Origin: Calliopum simillimum
Taxonomy: Eukaryota; Arthropoda; Insecta; Diptera; Lauxaniidae
Reading direction: 5' to 3'
NCBI GenBank assembly: GCA_951812925.1
Contig: OX638369.1
Location: 48,727,061 to 48,791,060 of the forward strand
Length of the DNA: 64,000 nt
This document shows positions 22,972 through 35,318 of the stretch, piece after piece. The notes beneath the pieces were generated by a model, which saw only the letters and a list, made by a program, of their open reading frames with translations, was not told where the DNA came from and ran no database searches. Positions within the stretch are counted from its first letter, which is position 1. Each line of letters begins with the position of its first letter. The position numbers were made by a program, and so were the translations under genes.

Positions 22972-24656
22972 CTGTCAGCGTCAAAAGAAGTTGTACACGT
23001 TGTTCCTCTATGTTTGCAGTTAAATTATACTCTTTTGCAATTCCCTTTTGTTTTACATTTTTTGTTTTTTTAATAATATATTTTCTCCTCTCTTAATGTA
23101 CATAATAAAAACAACAACAATATTACAATAACAAAAATTCATAGAACAAAAACAAAAACATCTTCATATTAATAGCGTCAAAAGAAATTGTACAACACGT
23201 GCACCAAATATTTTAAAGAATTTTAACGGTAAAAAATTCCCTTTATTTTTAGTGATTTGACTTTTTATCATGTTGTGGGCAATATTAACTAATTATAATA
23301 ATTATTAATTGACTTGACGTCGTGAGGATCAGTTCAAATCTGAAGATTTTTGAGTAACGAAATTTATTTTCAAAATGGGTAAACAAATCTCCCTGGATGT
23401 TCGCGAACTTGTGCTAAAATATTATGAAAAAGGTAAAACATTGCGTGAAATTGGTTTGATGATTGATAGAAGCCATAATACTGTAAAACATATAATTGAT
23501 AATTACAAAAAGTTCGAAAATTTACAAAATCGTCCCAAATCTGGAAGACCCCGTAAACTAAATGCGACTCAAATACGATCCATTGTGCGACGAGTGAAGC
23601 AAAATCCAACTGAAAGTGCTGTTAAAATATCCGAGAACATTTCAGAACGCTCAGGTGTTAACGTTAGCTCCAGTACTATACGTAGAGCACTACATGCAAA
23701 TGGACTACGTGGACGAGTTCCAAGAAGCAAACCTTTCATATCAAAAATCAATCAACAGCGACGTCTGAATTTTGCTAAAAAGTATCAAAATAAACCAAAT
23801 TCATTCTGGAATAATGTGGTCTTTACTGACGAGAGCAAATTTGAAATTTTTGGTAAGAAAACACCAACTAAAATTTGGAGATGCAAAAATTCAGCATTTG
23901 CCCAACAAAATGTAATATCTACCGTCAAGCATGGTGGTGGTTCGGTCATGGTATGGGGGTGTATGGCAGCCAGTGGTGTAGGTAACTTGGTTTTCATAGA
24001 GAGCACTATGAATAAAACAGATTACCTCACCATTTTGAAACATAATTTGCAACCTAGAGTCGACAAATTGGGCTTGGATCAAACTTGGGTCTTTCAACAA
24101 GACAATGGTCCTAAGCACACTGCTAAAATAGTAAAGGAATGGCTGCTATATCATACCCCAAAACAGCTGGATCATCCCGCCCAGTCACCCGACCTTAACG
24201 TTATCGAGCATTTGTGGGAGCATCTGGACCGTCAGATTAGAAAAAGAACGATTACCAGCAAAGACTCTCTAAAATCAGTGATAATGGAGGAATGGCAAAA
24301 AATCTCTTCCGATGTAATCCGAAACCTAGTGGAATCGATGCCCAGAAGATTGCAAGCTGTAATCAACGCAAATGGAAAGCAAACAAAATACTAACCTCTT
24401 TAAAATTCTTTGAAATAATTTTTTTATACTTACTGTACAATTTCTTTTGACGCTGTGAATTTGAAGTATTTTAAGTTGTTGTTCTATAATTTTTTTTATT
24501 GTTAAATTTTTGTTTTTTTTTTTTTTATAAAATGAAAGAATATACAATATATTTTTCAAAAAACATAATATGTTGAATAAAATGATAAAGCAAACTAGTA
24601 AACTAAAGACAAAAACATAACATATTAACGTGTACAATTTCTTTTGACGCTGACAG
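22972..24656 (+). mobile_element. Tc1-type transposon, apparently complete
   Basis: The element is 1685 bases, flanked by TA on both sides (22970-22971 and 24657-24658). The ends are CTGTCAGCGTCAAAAGAA inwards. The core AGCGTCAAAAGAAATTGTAC is repeated inside each end, at 23174 on the left and 24434-24454 inverted on the right, so each terminus has an outer and an inner copy about 200 bases apart. This is the IR/DR arrangement of some Tc1 elements. It encloses one intact transposase ORF and abuts the 22.2-kb element. Confidence 0.93.
23375..24394 (+). CDS. Tc1 family DD34E transposase (339 aa)
   Basis: Cut-and-paste transposase that binds the element's inverted repeats and inserts at TA. Residues ~1-115 contain two helix-turn-helix DNA-binding regions (LREIGLMIDRSHNTVKHII, with GRPRKLN as the AT-hook-like linker). 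The catalytic triad is complete: first Asp in FTDESKF (~residue 151), second Asp in QQDNGPKH (~242), and Glu in NVIEHLW (~277). There are 34 residues between the second Asp and the Glu, which defines DD34E Tc1 members. The length is normal (about 340 aa) and no stop or frameshift is present, so the protein may be active. The ATG follows AAA at -3 and is 404 bases inside the left end. An internal minus-strand frame in this region is a shadow. Confidence 0.95.
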   Translation: MGKQISLDVRELVLKYYEKGKTLREIGLMIDRSHNTVKHIIDNYKKFENLQNRPKSGRPRKLNATQIRSIVRRVKQNPTESAVKISENISERSGVNVSSSTIRRALHANGLRGRVPRSKPFISKINQQRRLNFAKKYQNKPNSFWNNVVFTDESKFEIFGKKTPTKIWRCKNSAFAQQNVISTVKHGGGSVMVWGCMAASGVGNLVFIESTMNKTDYLTILKHNLQPRVDKLGLDQTWVFQQDNGPKHTAKIVKEWLLYHTPKQLDHPAQSPDLNVIEHLWEHLDRQIRKRTITSKDSLKSVIMEEWQKISSDVIRNLVESMPRRLQAVINANGKQTKY

Positions 24657-27600
24657 TATATAGCCTGGAGCATATAAAAAATATCAAAAGTTTTTTTGGT
24701 CACTATTCAAAACATTTCTTTTGATCACGATTTTATCTTAGAAAAATTCATTTTTTGTGATGAATTTTGAACTAGAGGATGCATTTTAGCATGATAATGG
24801 CGATGGCATCCTTCGGTTTGTTCGAGGTTGGAAGTGGTTTTACGCCCTTTTGAAAATTCACTCCTCAAATGAATCATAATTATATTTTTGAAACTCCCTA
24901 ATAAGTAGTTGCTGCACAACGCTAAGAGGCCTTTCATCGTTAGAGTACAACAACAACATGCAAACACACAGGAAAAGCGATCTGTAAGTTTTCTTTTTAA
25001 AGTTTGTTTCATTTCTTCGAAAAAGAATTTTCTTTCTCTTTGTTCGAAAAAAAAAAAATTAATGTTAAATCCAATACTGGAAATAAAGAGAAAGAGAAGA
25101 TCATTTTTTTTTTTTTTTTTGTTGTAAAAATGAAAATGAGAGAACAATAGAAATTGGAATAACTACAAAAACTAAGTGTGTAGAGTTATGCTAATATCGC
25201 GGAGACTTTTTTAGTATACATAAAGCTTTTATTTTTTGATATGTAATTTTACATTGGTCGGTCTCTCTCTCTCAATTTTATTTTGACATATTCTTTGTTT
25301 ACTTTTGATTTTGGTTATTCTTTTTTCATTACGCAAATTAAAAAAATAAAATATTTTGAAACTTCGGTACTTGAAATTATGAGAAAATAATTAAATTTTA
25401 TTTTTGAGAAAAAATTTAGTATGAGGATTATTTGCTTTTTCCTTTTTCCAATCCTTTTCCACCTTTTACTTAAAATAATTTTTGAACTCGTAATATAATT
25501 ATTTGAAATAATCAATTTGAAAATATTTTGATTTGAATTTTAAAATATTTAAATTAAAATTTGTACCATATAATCACGATTGTGTCTTAATTATAAATTT
25601 TCTTGAACTGTTATATAATAAATTTGTAATGAAAAACTAAATTTTCTCCTTCTTTGAGGTAATGGGGATATGACTGTCTAAAGATCTTTGGGATCCTTAG
25701 AAACATATTGCGCTTAAAAGGATCAAGGTAGGATGAGTTTTGATGCGCATATCTCAACTTTCAATTTTGATAAACCAATCATCTTTCTGTTAGTTTGCAA
25801 TTAATACCATCGCTTTCCATCATTTGCTTGACCATTGTTTTATTTTGTTGGCTACTGTTTTTATATTCCTTGGTGGTCAAGCCTTGGACATTTCCGTTTT
25901 TTTTTTATTTAGATTCTGATCCATTCTGGCATAGGGACTCTGAAACAATATTTTTGTGAGTAGGTTTTTTAGAAGGATGTGCCAAGAATACCCCAGCCGA
26001 CTGTTTTTGCTAGCAGTATATATAGACGGGTCCCGCACCGGCTTATCCCTGATAAAATAATGGTTGGTAAATATTATCATTTTAATTTTTGCTACCAGCA
26101 ATCAACATCGTGAAATTTATTTTGAACCAACTACCAACCGCCTGCACGCATATCACACTGTTGGGAGTATAGACCGGAAGCGCCTCTGGCAGTGAAAATT
26201 TGAATTTAGAGATGGTCAAACATTTTACTTAAATTAAGTTTCTAAGATTAACCTATCACAAATATTGTGTATCACACAGTTTTTTTCGGGTCGAAAGGAT
26301 TAAGCGTCTTGAGACTAAAAATGTTTTTTCTATTTTGTTCAAGCGAAACTTAAACAAAAACATATGGCAACCCTGAAATTTTATTTTCATTTTTTAAAAA
26401 TATTCCAGAGGTTCAGGTCATCATATTCTATACCTTCGAGTTATAAAAAAATAAAAAAAAATAGGTGGGGACAAAAAAAGTCATGCTTTGGTACATTTTT
26501 CTGAGATTTTACCATGTACGAATTATGTATGGGACTTTATCCTTCATTGAATCGATTCCAGTACTGTTTTAAGTGCAAAAAACTCATTAAATCTTGAAAA
26601 ACAAAGAAGTTAGGTACAGGAAATTAATCATAAATTTTTTAAAGAATTCAATCCAATAAAACGAATATCGGAAAGAAAAATACAAGTTCTTCTATTCATG
26701 GAAAGAATTAAAAAATTCCAAGGATTTCTATTTTTCAAACACCACTTTTTTTCACCTTCAACATCACGCACTAATGATCAGAACGTAATGGAAACTACTT
26801 TGAATCGACATTAATTAATAGATTTTCATTGAGTGAAGAAAATAATTAATTGCGAAATGTTATGGCAAGAACTATGAAAAATAAGAATTTTCATTTTATT
26901 TTTTTTTTTTTTATTTTTCACACCAAACACCTTCATTATGTCCTGACACAAAAGGAAGTTTTGTCTTGCTATTAAGATGCAAGGATTTCTCTAGAAAGAA
27001 TAAAGTAACAACAAGAAGCATCATCAAGGGAAAACGTTATGAGGGGATGAAGTACAAACGTGAATTTGTATATTGGGTGCGGTTGCAGTGCGGGAATAAT
27101 TATGCCAACTTATTGCCGAGTTCAATAGCAAAACTATGGGGGATTCATGCTTGAATTCTATCATATTGCAAAGGTGCTGTGGTGCAACAAATGCATAAAT
27201 GGTACGAAAAGGATATGCCAGCTTATGGAAAGAACAAAAAAGACAGAAATGTGTTTCAGCTGAGTGAGCTTTTATAATTAAAAACTTTTCAAAGTAAAAG
27301 ATGTACAGAAATGTAGATTTGAAAATGACTTCGACACAAACGAAGTGAAAAACACTTGGTTGCAACCATTGTGTTATGAACTTAAGTTGCTGTACGCATT
27401 CATTTGTTGTTGTTGCTGCTGCTACTATTGCAATTGTTCGCATTATGTTTTTGTTATTGTTGTTTGGCTACTGCTGCTGTCTTCAGTTATACACAAAAAA
27501 AGGCCCGTTTCTTAATCTGCTCCTCGTTAAAGATGAAACAGCGCACACTGAACACTGAAGGATCACTCGAAGGAGCAGTGCACACAATAGAAATTACGCA

Positions 27601-28088
27601 ACAGTTCAACGACTCAGAACAAAACGCAATGCAACTGCAGCAGCAACGTGATGTGGTGCAGGCAACGGGAGGAATGTACATAAATGAGAAAAACCTTAGC
27701 AACGACGTTTTGTAAAACAATAGAAAAGAAAGTGCAGCGTGAAAATTGAAAGAAACAACGGTAGTACTATGGAAATGCAAATCTACTGAGTTACCATATT
27801 CGTTGAACTTCAAAAAAAAAAAAAAAAATCCAAAAAATTACTCCAATTCAGTTCACATTGTGAACTTCACAGTGCCCTTAAGTTTTACGTGTTTGACCTC
27901 TGCGTTTCATTATTTTTGCTCTCTGTGCAACTAACTGTTATATTTTCAGCTCAAATGATAATCTCATCCGAGCAAAGACAGTCAATAGACAGGCAATTAT
28001 CACCACACACCAAAACCTCAACTATTTTCTTGTGAAAATTATGCAAAACTTTCAAATATTCTCAATTAATCCAAAAATCTACAATAGG
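24657..28088. other. gene-free DNA with simple repeats
   Basis: No gene supported. It contains poly-A/T tracts (25106-25120, 26907-26918), a CT run at 25262-25274, and CTG/CAG-type codon-repeat DNA at ~27390-27490 and ~27600-27660 which gives Leu- or Gln-rich ORFs on both strands. Such repeats are common in fly introns and regulatory DNA. Confidence 0.45.
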
Positions 28089-29359
28089 TAGGGTAAGGGA
28101 GGGAAATATGGACCACCAATCTTTCTTTTTTAAACCAAACTCAAAAAACATAAAACAAAACAATTAATTTTATGTCATTCAGTAAAGGAAACAATTTACC
28201 TTTATTCTGATTTAGTTTTAGTTAAATATCTCATCAGGATAAAGAAAAAAAGTTAAAAAACTGAAAATACTCAAAATGAAGATAAAAAAAAGTGTAAAGT
28301 TATATGGACTATATAGTCCATATTGCCCCACATGTTTATTTGGTACAGAAGTTGCATATAAAAATATCACTTTCATATCCGGCAAATTTTTCGTGACTCC
28401 AAGAATGTCAAATTACACATTCAACTCAAAATTCACCACGGCGATCTTCTGAGTAAAGGGTATTACATTATATGCATTTTTCATCTTCTTTTCCCTTGTA
28501 GTTTACGAATTACAAATAATGATCATCAGACTCGTCATTAAAACTGCAGCTAGATTACCCTTCTGAAGAAGATGATAAATACATTCATTTTTAAGGCTTT
28601 TTTCTTTGGTGGCCCATATTACACACAGCACGTGTTGGTGAAATAAATTATTTTTTATCAAAAACTTTTGAGGTTAGTGAACTAATTTGTGCTCATAAAT
28701 TATAAATGGTACTCACTGACTTTATATAATTAATGATTTATTTAAAAACACGATATCTTTTAAGTGAAATAATCAAATTTACTCACTAGAAAAAATGAAT
28801 CACGAAGAGGATTCCTTTAAACTCGTAAAAGCCTCGAAAAGCACGTAAGCCTCGAAAACTTTCGAGTTTCGTAAACAAAATTTAAAAATTTGTATGAAAG
28901 AAAAGTTTACCAGGCCTCAAAAACTTACGAGGCAAATTCGATGCGTAAATAGCCTCGAAAAAGTACGAGAGCGATTGTTGTCAAATAAATGTATAGAAAA
29001 TAAATTTTTGTCTTGAAAATTGAATTTGAATTAAATATTATTCAAATTATATGACAGCTGATACGTTGTTTACACGTTTTTAGAAATGTGTGTTCCTAAA
29101 AACAAGCTCGTAAACTTTCGAGTTTTTCATGGTTTACGAGTTTACGAGATTAAAGGTATCCCCTTACTATAATTTTTTTTCAGAAAAAACAACTTCACAG
29201 CAACTTGCAACTTTACTGAACGCTTAAATCGCACTATTATAAGCTTAAGGTATTATCGTAAAGTTTGAACATGAATGACGGTAAATTCTTTGTAAGCAGT
29301 GGAAAATAATCTTGTGGTTTATATTACCCACGTAGTCCATATTTCCCTCCCTTACCCTA
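28089..29359. mobile_element. 1.27-kb inverted-repeat element with nested foldback
   Basis: Ends are TAGGGTAAGGGAGGGAAATA, continuing to ATGGAC, at 28089 and inverted at 29359, 25 bases identical. An 18-base perfect palindrome (ATGGACTATATAGTCCAT, 28304-28321) repeats part of the terminus. A second inverted repeat is nested inside at about 28809-29163 (CCTTTAAACTCGTAAA versus TTTACGAG...TTAAAGG), with TCGTAAA/CCTCGAAAA words repeated throughout. No coding sequence was seen. Likely a non-autonomous transposon. Confidence 0.7.
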
Positions 29360-31890
29360 TTAATTTTTTCTTCCAACTTTTTTTATACCACGAAGATAAG
29401 TATTTTAATTCACTTTTCATTAAAAGTTATAAAAAAAGTCATTCCCTTAGCTTAAGTCGAGTTTTATGCGTGATTCCCTTTATTTCACCCGAATCACCCT
29501 AAGTAAATTTTTTTAATGAATTTCGAAAAGATTTCTTAGAGGCAAGGCATACTGTTTAGGGCATAACTAAAAACTCCATCATTAGTTTTTAGATCCTTCC
29601 CATAGGATTCTCAGAATGTCCTGTTGCCATTTTAAACGCATTTACTTTTCCGTAACACTTAATTTGGTGAGTTAAAATTTTGGTAATTTTTTGTTAAGGG
29701 CTAGCACTCACAAACAAAAACCCATCCTCGCTGGAAAGATTTCATTCAAAAGAAGGAACAATTTTGCGTTTATCTAGAGCGTAACGGTAACGGTAAGTAA
29801 CGGTATCTGTATTCGTTTACATTCTGCGATTGTCTATACATATGTCTTTCATGCGTTGCCATATGGACACACCAGGGCGATTTGGGTTAACTTTTTTGCA
29901 TAACTCTATTAAAGGCGAAACAAATCCACCAATTTTACTTCAATCAATAGATTTCAACGTTCCAGGAAGAGACTCAAGTCACTTCTCACATTATAAAACA
30001 AATTATGCATAGTTTAGACCCTTCCGTAGCATCTGTAACAATTTTATCGCTTTGACGACCATAGGAACATATGTGTCCCAAGCCAAAAATAAATTATATT
30101 TAAATAATTAAATTTCTAAACGCTTCCTTCATTTCTATTAAGTCTGGCAACACCATCAGAAGAACCGTTATCTTTTATGATCATTCTAATGTGACAGTTT
30201 GTGTGGTGCACTATTGCTATACTTTACAGTAGAATTTATAGGTGTTAAAGTGTTTTTAAGTGTTTTATAGTGTAAAATATTGGTTGTCAGGTTAGTAAAT
30301 TGTTGTTTTATACATTGATTGAACTATTATTCAAGTTTAGTATATAGATAAATCATAAAATTCAAAATGGGACACCGGTGTCCCTATGGGTAACTTTTTT
30401 TAAGGGTAAATTTTCAACTCACTTTTGTACTATGAACAATTTTACCAATTTCACAGACAATCAAAATAAAAAAATTTAATGAACCTGTTAGTAGACATAT
30501 GTACTGTAACGTACTTTTCAATACTGAATTCGAATCCGAGGCCAAAATTGCTCATATACTACAATGATACTTATGATTACATTGGCTGGCATAATATCTC
30601 TTCGAAGAAAATGTAAGGAACAAAATTTCGCTCTTGGGTCCCCTGCCATAAGCTAAGTACTAGATCTCCATACGCAACAAAGCGACAAAAACAATTATGA
30701 TTCATAACCATTTTTTTGGAAGCTTAAATGTATTGAAACACTCTGCTGCTATAACTGATTGGTTTTCTCGTTGAATTGCCTGAAACATTTTTTACCATAA
30801 GAGAAATTGTTCATCACTTTTAGTTTCACATCTGGTAACTCTAATTGCTGCGCAGTGGCTGTAGCATCTACACGGGAATACCAAGAAATATGCAATTGGC
30901 GATTGCAATTTGCAAACGCAACAGAAGCAGCTGCAGCAACAGCATCTCATAAAAAAGGAGTGACGCAACATCAAAAAATACAAAGGACAAAAAAGGAGCA
31001 ACGGTGCTTGGAACACATTGCTAAACGCAAGAAAGGCGCAAAATACACTAGATAAAGAATTTCACTCCAAGGAATTATAAATGAAAAAATAACAACAAAC
31101 AACAACAGCAATAAAAAGCTACAGCTGCAGAAAAATGAGCAACACAAAGGCAAATACACAAAAGAAGGATGAGAAAAATAAAGAAATATAGAGAAAATTA
31201 AGAAAACTCAAGGGTTAAACCGTAGGCTAGATAGATCCTAAATGAGAAGAAGAAGAAAGAAGCAGCAACAGCAGAGTAAGAAGAAGTTTGGTGCGAATAG
31301 TATCACACCTTGCGAAACACCTGCGGTTTATTAAAATTGCACCATGCTGATGACAAGTCAGTGTGAATGCTCTTGTTGTTGTTGTTGTTATGAATGGATG
31401 AAAGAAACGCAAAGACTGAGAAGAACGAATTGTCAAATAGATTGGATGCAACAATAGCAGCGGTTACTGCATCAACACCAAGGGCTTGTCTTTCTGGAAT
31501 AATGGACACGATAGTTTCCATGCTGTTGCTTGGTGCCTGAAAGAAAAGAGTTTTCTTTTTATTGCATTCGAAAGGTTAAAGTAATAAAGCGGATGTAGTG
31601 GGATAAACACAGAGCGTACGGAGTTGTTAGTGCAATTTTGAGAGAATTTAAGATCTTACAGTGCACTAAAATCAGTGCTTTTCTCGTAGTTGAAAGTTTC
31701 TTGAGCCACATTTGAAAACTTTTTGGGATAGCATCCTTTGGAGGTTTATACCGTGAGTTAGTTTATTCCAATTAAACAATTTCTTTCCAGGTGTATACGG
31801 ACCAGTTACAAAACATATTTCTGGGAGTGTGTTTTCAATGCGACCTATTTATTTGAACCCACAGATTTGACATACAATTTCCTCGGTTTA
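29360..31890. other. gene-free DNA
   Basis: No gene supported. Around 30850-31150 lies CAG/CAA-rich DNA giving Gln/Ala-rich or Leu-rich ORFs in several frames. GGGACACCGGTGTCCC at 30368-30383 is a 16-base perfect palindrome. Nothing else stands out. Confidence 0.45.
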
Positions 31891-32139
31891 TACACTGAGA
31901 AAAGAGTATGTTTCCCTTACAGAAATATATTTGATTGAACATTCTAGAAAATATTTGCTAATAATTAAAAAATTTTGGTAAATATTAATGTGCCGTTAAT
32001 TGGACCTTGAAATATTGTTGACTGGGCCAAAAATGATATCTGTTTGATGAAATGTCAAATATTTGCTATGACTTAAAAAAAAACCTTGTCTGGGGTTGGA
32101 GTGCACTCTAAAAAATAAAATAGTCAAAAAAAAAAACTT

Positions 32140-32215
32140 TCTTGTTTGGGATTTGAACCTACTACCCCAGGTTACCAGTCTTTTTCATTGAGCTAACTCT
32201 ATCTACATTAATTTT
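32140..32215 (-). ncRNA. tRNA-like module (minus strand)
   Basis: Read on the minus strand: TTAGCTCAATG resembles the A-box and AGGTTCAAATCC matches the B-box, spaced as in a tRNA. Then comes CAAACAAGAAAG and a T-run of ten or more. It is an inverted relative of 32388-32475 (shared GTTAGCT, CCTGGGG, TTC(G/A)AATCCCA, ACAAGAAAGT). The acceptor stem is not closed. Confidence 0.45.
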
Positions 32216-32387
32216 AAACAAAAAGTCATACCAAAAAGTAAAAAAGTATTGAAAAACTTTAAAAATATACTGACATTATTTTCAAAACAACTTATATTAA
32301 TTAAGTAATAAAAAATAATCAATACCTGTTAAATTTTTTGTTTGATTTTTTGTTTAAAATTAACTTAAAATAGCAATCAATACAAAT

Positions 32388-32475
32388 GTAGACAAAGTTA
32401 GCTGAATGTATAAGACGTTTGACTGATCACCTGGGGGTGTATGTTCGAATCCCAGACAAGAAAGTGTTTTTTTTT
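32388..32475 (+). ncRNA. tRNA-like module (plus strand)
   Basis: GTTAGCTGAATG is an A-box-like element and TGTTCGAATCCC a good B-box, with GACTGATCACC in the anticodon-arm position. ACAAGAAAGTG then a run of T follows. It is a sister of the inverted unit at 32140-32215. Confidence 0.45.
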
Positions 32476-32734
32476 TTTAAATGATAACTTTTTTTTTTTT
32501 TCTTCACTTTGATTGACTTTGTGATTCACTATAACTTTTTCGTATTTCAATTTGTATATGTAGAACATCTTTAGTTATAATATAATTCTGATTGTTAAGC
32601 TGTAAGATTCAGTAATTTACATTCGGTCATTGCGTCCAGAGGTTTAAATTATTCAATACGCGCGGCATGGTTCCAATTCGCTATACATGGATTCCGTCTT
32701 ACGATTGCATTGAACCAAGGTTACAAATGTAGCT

Positions 32735-32812
32735 TGATACATATATGGTATAGTATATGGGGGAATGAGTTCAATTCCCACCCAGGCAGAAATTTTTTTT
32801 TTGTTTTTTTTT
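32735..32812 (+). ncRNA. second type of tRNA-like module
   Basis: TGTAGCTTGATAC (A-box-like), then GAGTTCAATTCCCACCC (B-box-like T-arm) and AGGCAGAAA with a T-run. It is weaker than the other two and does not fold fully by eye. Confidence 0.35.
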
Positions 32813-33831
32813 TTTTTATATTAATTTTTTTTTAATTTATAGCATATATTATATTTTATGATTTTGCAGTGCTCCAAGCAAATATTTTCATGTTAGTTCC
32901 TAATTATTGAAAAGATTAATAATACTAAAGACCGAAATATAAAATAATAAAGGTCTTTATATTCAAACATATATTTGTTAAATATTAATAAATATATGAT
33001 TGAACCAATAAAATTGCTCAAATATGCCGCTCATTAAATAATATCAAATATTCGATTCGCCTATATCAAATATATTATTTGATGATTATTACCAAATTTT
33101 GATGTATATAATCGAACTGTTTTCTAAGTGTAGGAAAACAGGAACTCAACTAAACTTTTCCATCTAATTCGGTCGCATGGCAACATCTTAAGTATCCTCC
33201 ACGTCAAGTAGTTTACTATAGGGCGACATGACGCGAATATATAGCTTAGCTGTCGCCAAGACCGTTAGTGCGTGGCGAAGAGCTACATCCTGTAAGAGGT
33301 GACCCTACTATAAACCGAACACTACGGATCTAGACTGGGAGGTCGATAAAAATCCTCCTCCACTGGAGGGTAGCCGGTTAGTTGAGTCCGAATGGCTCCT
33401 TTCATTGCAGTACCTTTCCTCAAAATTTATGAGCGTCTCGGGGAGCAGGCAAGTGAATCAAATCGAATCACTCGCTCAGTCAACTAGCCGATCGGTCAGC
33501 CCTAATTTTTGGGAAGTGCGACTATCTGTCAGACCGATAATCTTGGTTCTGGCACGGTCATGTCTCTACCAAGCTAGGATTGCTGATAGTCGTGCGGGGT
33601 GAAGGAAAACACTCTTGGATGAACCTGTCCGCACATCAGGCCTTAGGACCTGGAGTGCGGGCAGTTTCATCCACTAAAAACCCCCTAAAATCGCCGTGGA
33701 ACAGCTACGCGTGCGAACTTGTTTGCGGGGTAAAGTCAAACTTAGTAGCGAACTCCGTGCAAGGTCTGGCGAACCCACGGTTTAATTTAGCTATCCCGCT
33801 ATGGGGAAATGTTTCTCATTTTATATATTTC

Positions 33832-35318
33832 ATGGACATTCCACAAAATAAAAAAACAATGGATTGCACACCAACAAAAGTGCATAATGAGGCTTTAAAT
33901 AGCCTCACTAACCTTTCACTAGCTGACGGAGCACATGGTTCCGCGGCTAGTGACTCTATGGACTGCGACGTCTTGCCGGAAGGGGTACTAGGTGCCCTTA
34001 CTGGTGGTCCAGGGGGGAGAATGCGGTACTCACTCAAGATTTGGGTGAGGGCGCATCTATCTCCTCGGACCAGGAGCGTATGCTCCTAAGTTCACCCCAG
34101 TCTGAGCGCACCGCGAAATCCTTGGCCACGGTCAAGGAGCCTCAAACAAGGGCGAAGGTGAAGCTGTCTGGTGCCGGGCGCAAGAGACTCAAAACCTTGA
34201 TCGCCAGTGGCCTATCGCTGGAAACAGCGAGGGCTCTGGCATCAAGGCCGGGTTCAACGGCCGGCATTAAGCGTGCTTCGCAGCCACCCAAACGCGGTCG
34301 CTCAGACAGCACCTCACCGACGTCCCCTGTCAGATCGGTGAAGCGATTTGCTCCTCAAAGCGAATCTGGAGGCAGGAACAGCACCTTGGTGCAAAGCCTG
34401 CCACCAGATGCGCCTAAAGGATCTCCCGCTTTGCCGACCCTGGCGGAGGACAAGGGTGAAACAGTGGCCGTTTCCGAGAAGGAGGCTGAGCATAGTATTC
34501 CCACAGGAATTCAGAGCTCAAAGCCCACCTTAGCGGAGGTGGTCATTTCCAAGAAGGTGGGCATTATGCCTGCCGACTTTCCGCAGGGCATATGGTCCCA
34601 TGAACAAATTGTAGCGGTGCAAAACTGCATCCTACAAGGTGTTTATGACGACCGGGATGGCCCTGTGAGACCCCATTTTGCAGGCTGCAGTTTCAAGCCT
34701 GGTTGGCTGGTCGTCAATTGTCTTGATGACAAAACTGTAGCCTGGCTAAAGGCTTCAGCACCAGCTTTTGAGCCTTGGGAAGGAGCTAAGCTGAAGGTAT
34801 TGGACGAGGCAGACGTGCCAAAAGCCCAAATCTTCATCGGCTACTTCCCGGGCTCAAGCAACTGGACAAACGAACGAATTCTGGGTCAAGTAAGGGCCCA
34901 GAATTCGGACGTTTGTCTGGGTGATTGGCGGGTGCTGAACAGAGTTCAGAAGGGCGAGCACGTGGAGCTCGCAGTTGCTCTGGACCCCTCATCAGCCGAA
35001 AAGGTCGAAAAGCTGGGACATAAAGTGTTCTATGGTTTTGGAACTGCCCAGCTGCGACCGAGGCTGAAGGGGAACAGACCAAAAGGGGAGAGTGCACAGG
35101 ATGATCGCCCCTCAACATCAAAAGCCGCGAGTGCACCACCGGCTAGGAGTTCAACCGCTGGGCGAAGTACCACACTTGGAGCACCCGCAGCAGAGAAGGG
35201 CAACAGTGCCTCACGACCAAAAAAATTCTCTGCTTCGGGTCGACTTAGAAAGTGGGAAAGAAACGACCCAGACACTCTGCATGCCACAAAAGGTGGCAAA
35301 GTTAGGAAGGGGACCTAA
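33832..35318 (+). CDS. LINE ORF1 protein, DUF4780-like, one frameshift
   Basis: Nucleic-acid-binding protein of the element. The long frame runs to TAA at 35316-35318 but has no ATG upstream; it is open from ~34000. The preceding frame, from ATG at 33832 (MDIPQNKK...), ends out of phase. The two join naturally at the G6 run 34011-34016 (GGP-GG, then ENAVLTQDLGEG) if one G is restored, so a 1-base loss or a sequence error is likely. The first half is basic and Ser/Pro-rich (TSPTSPVRSVKRF). The C-terminal half has the DUF4780-type block: DFPQGIWSHEQIVAVQNCIL, FKPGWLVVNCLDD, WEGAKLKVLDEADVPKA, IGYFPGS, WRVLNRVQKG. The tail is basic. Combined length is ~495 aa. Confidence 0.8.

Larger units (their letters stand above)
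31891..33132. mobile_element. 1.24-kb inverted-repeat element with three tRNA-like modules
   Basis: The ends are TACACTGAGAAAA (31891) and the inverse of TACACTTAGAAAA (33132), related to the 22.2-kb element's termini. Inside are two inverted copies of one tRNA-like unit (~32140-32215 minus; ~32388-32475 plus) and a different one (~32735-32812 plus), each followed by a T-run in its own sense. No protein-coding sequence is seen. Confidence 0.6.

Noticed and set aside
27376..27813. Leu/Gln/Ala-rich ORFs on both strands near 27.4-27.8 kb
   Set aside because: CTG/CAG-type simple sequence open in several frames at once; no domain, no start context, no conserved partner.
30792..31159. Cys/Ser- or Ala-rich ORFs near 30.8-31.2 kb
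   Set aside because: Same kind of CAG/CAA-rich DNA; frames on both strands compete and none shows a motif.
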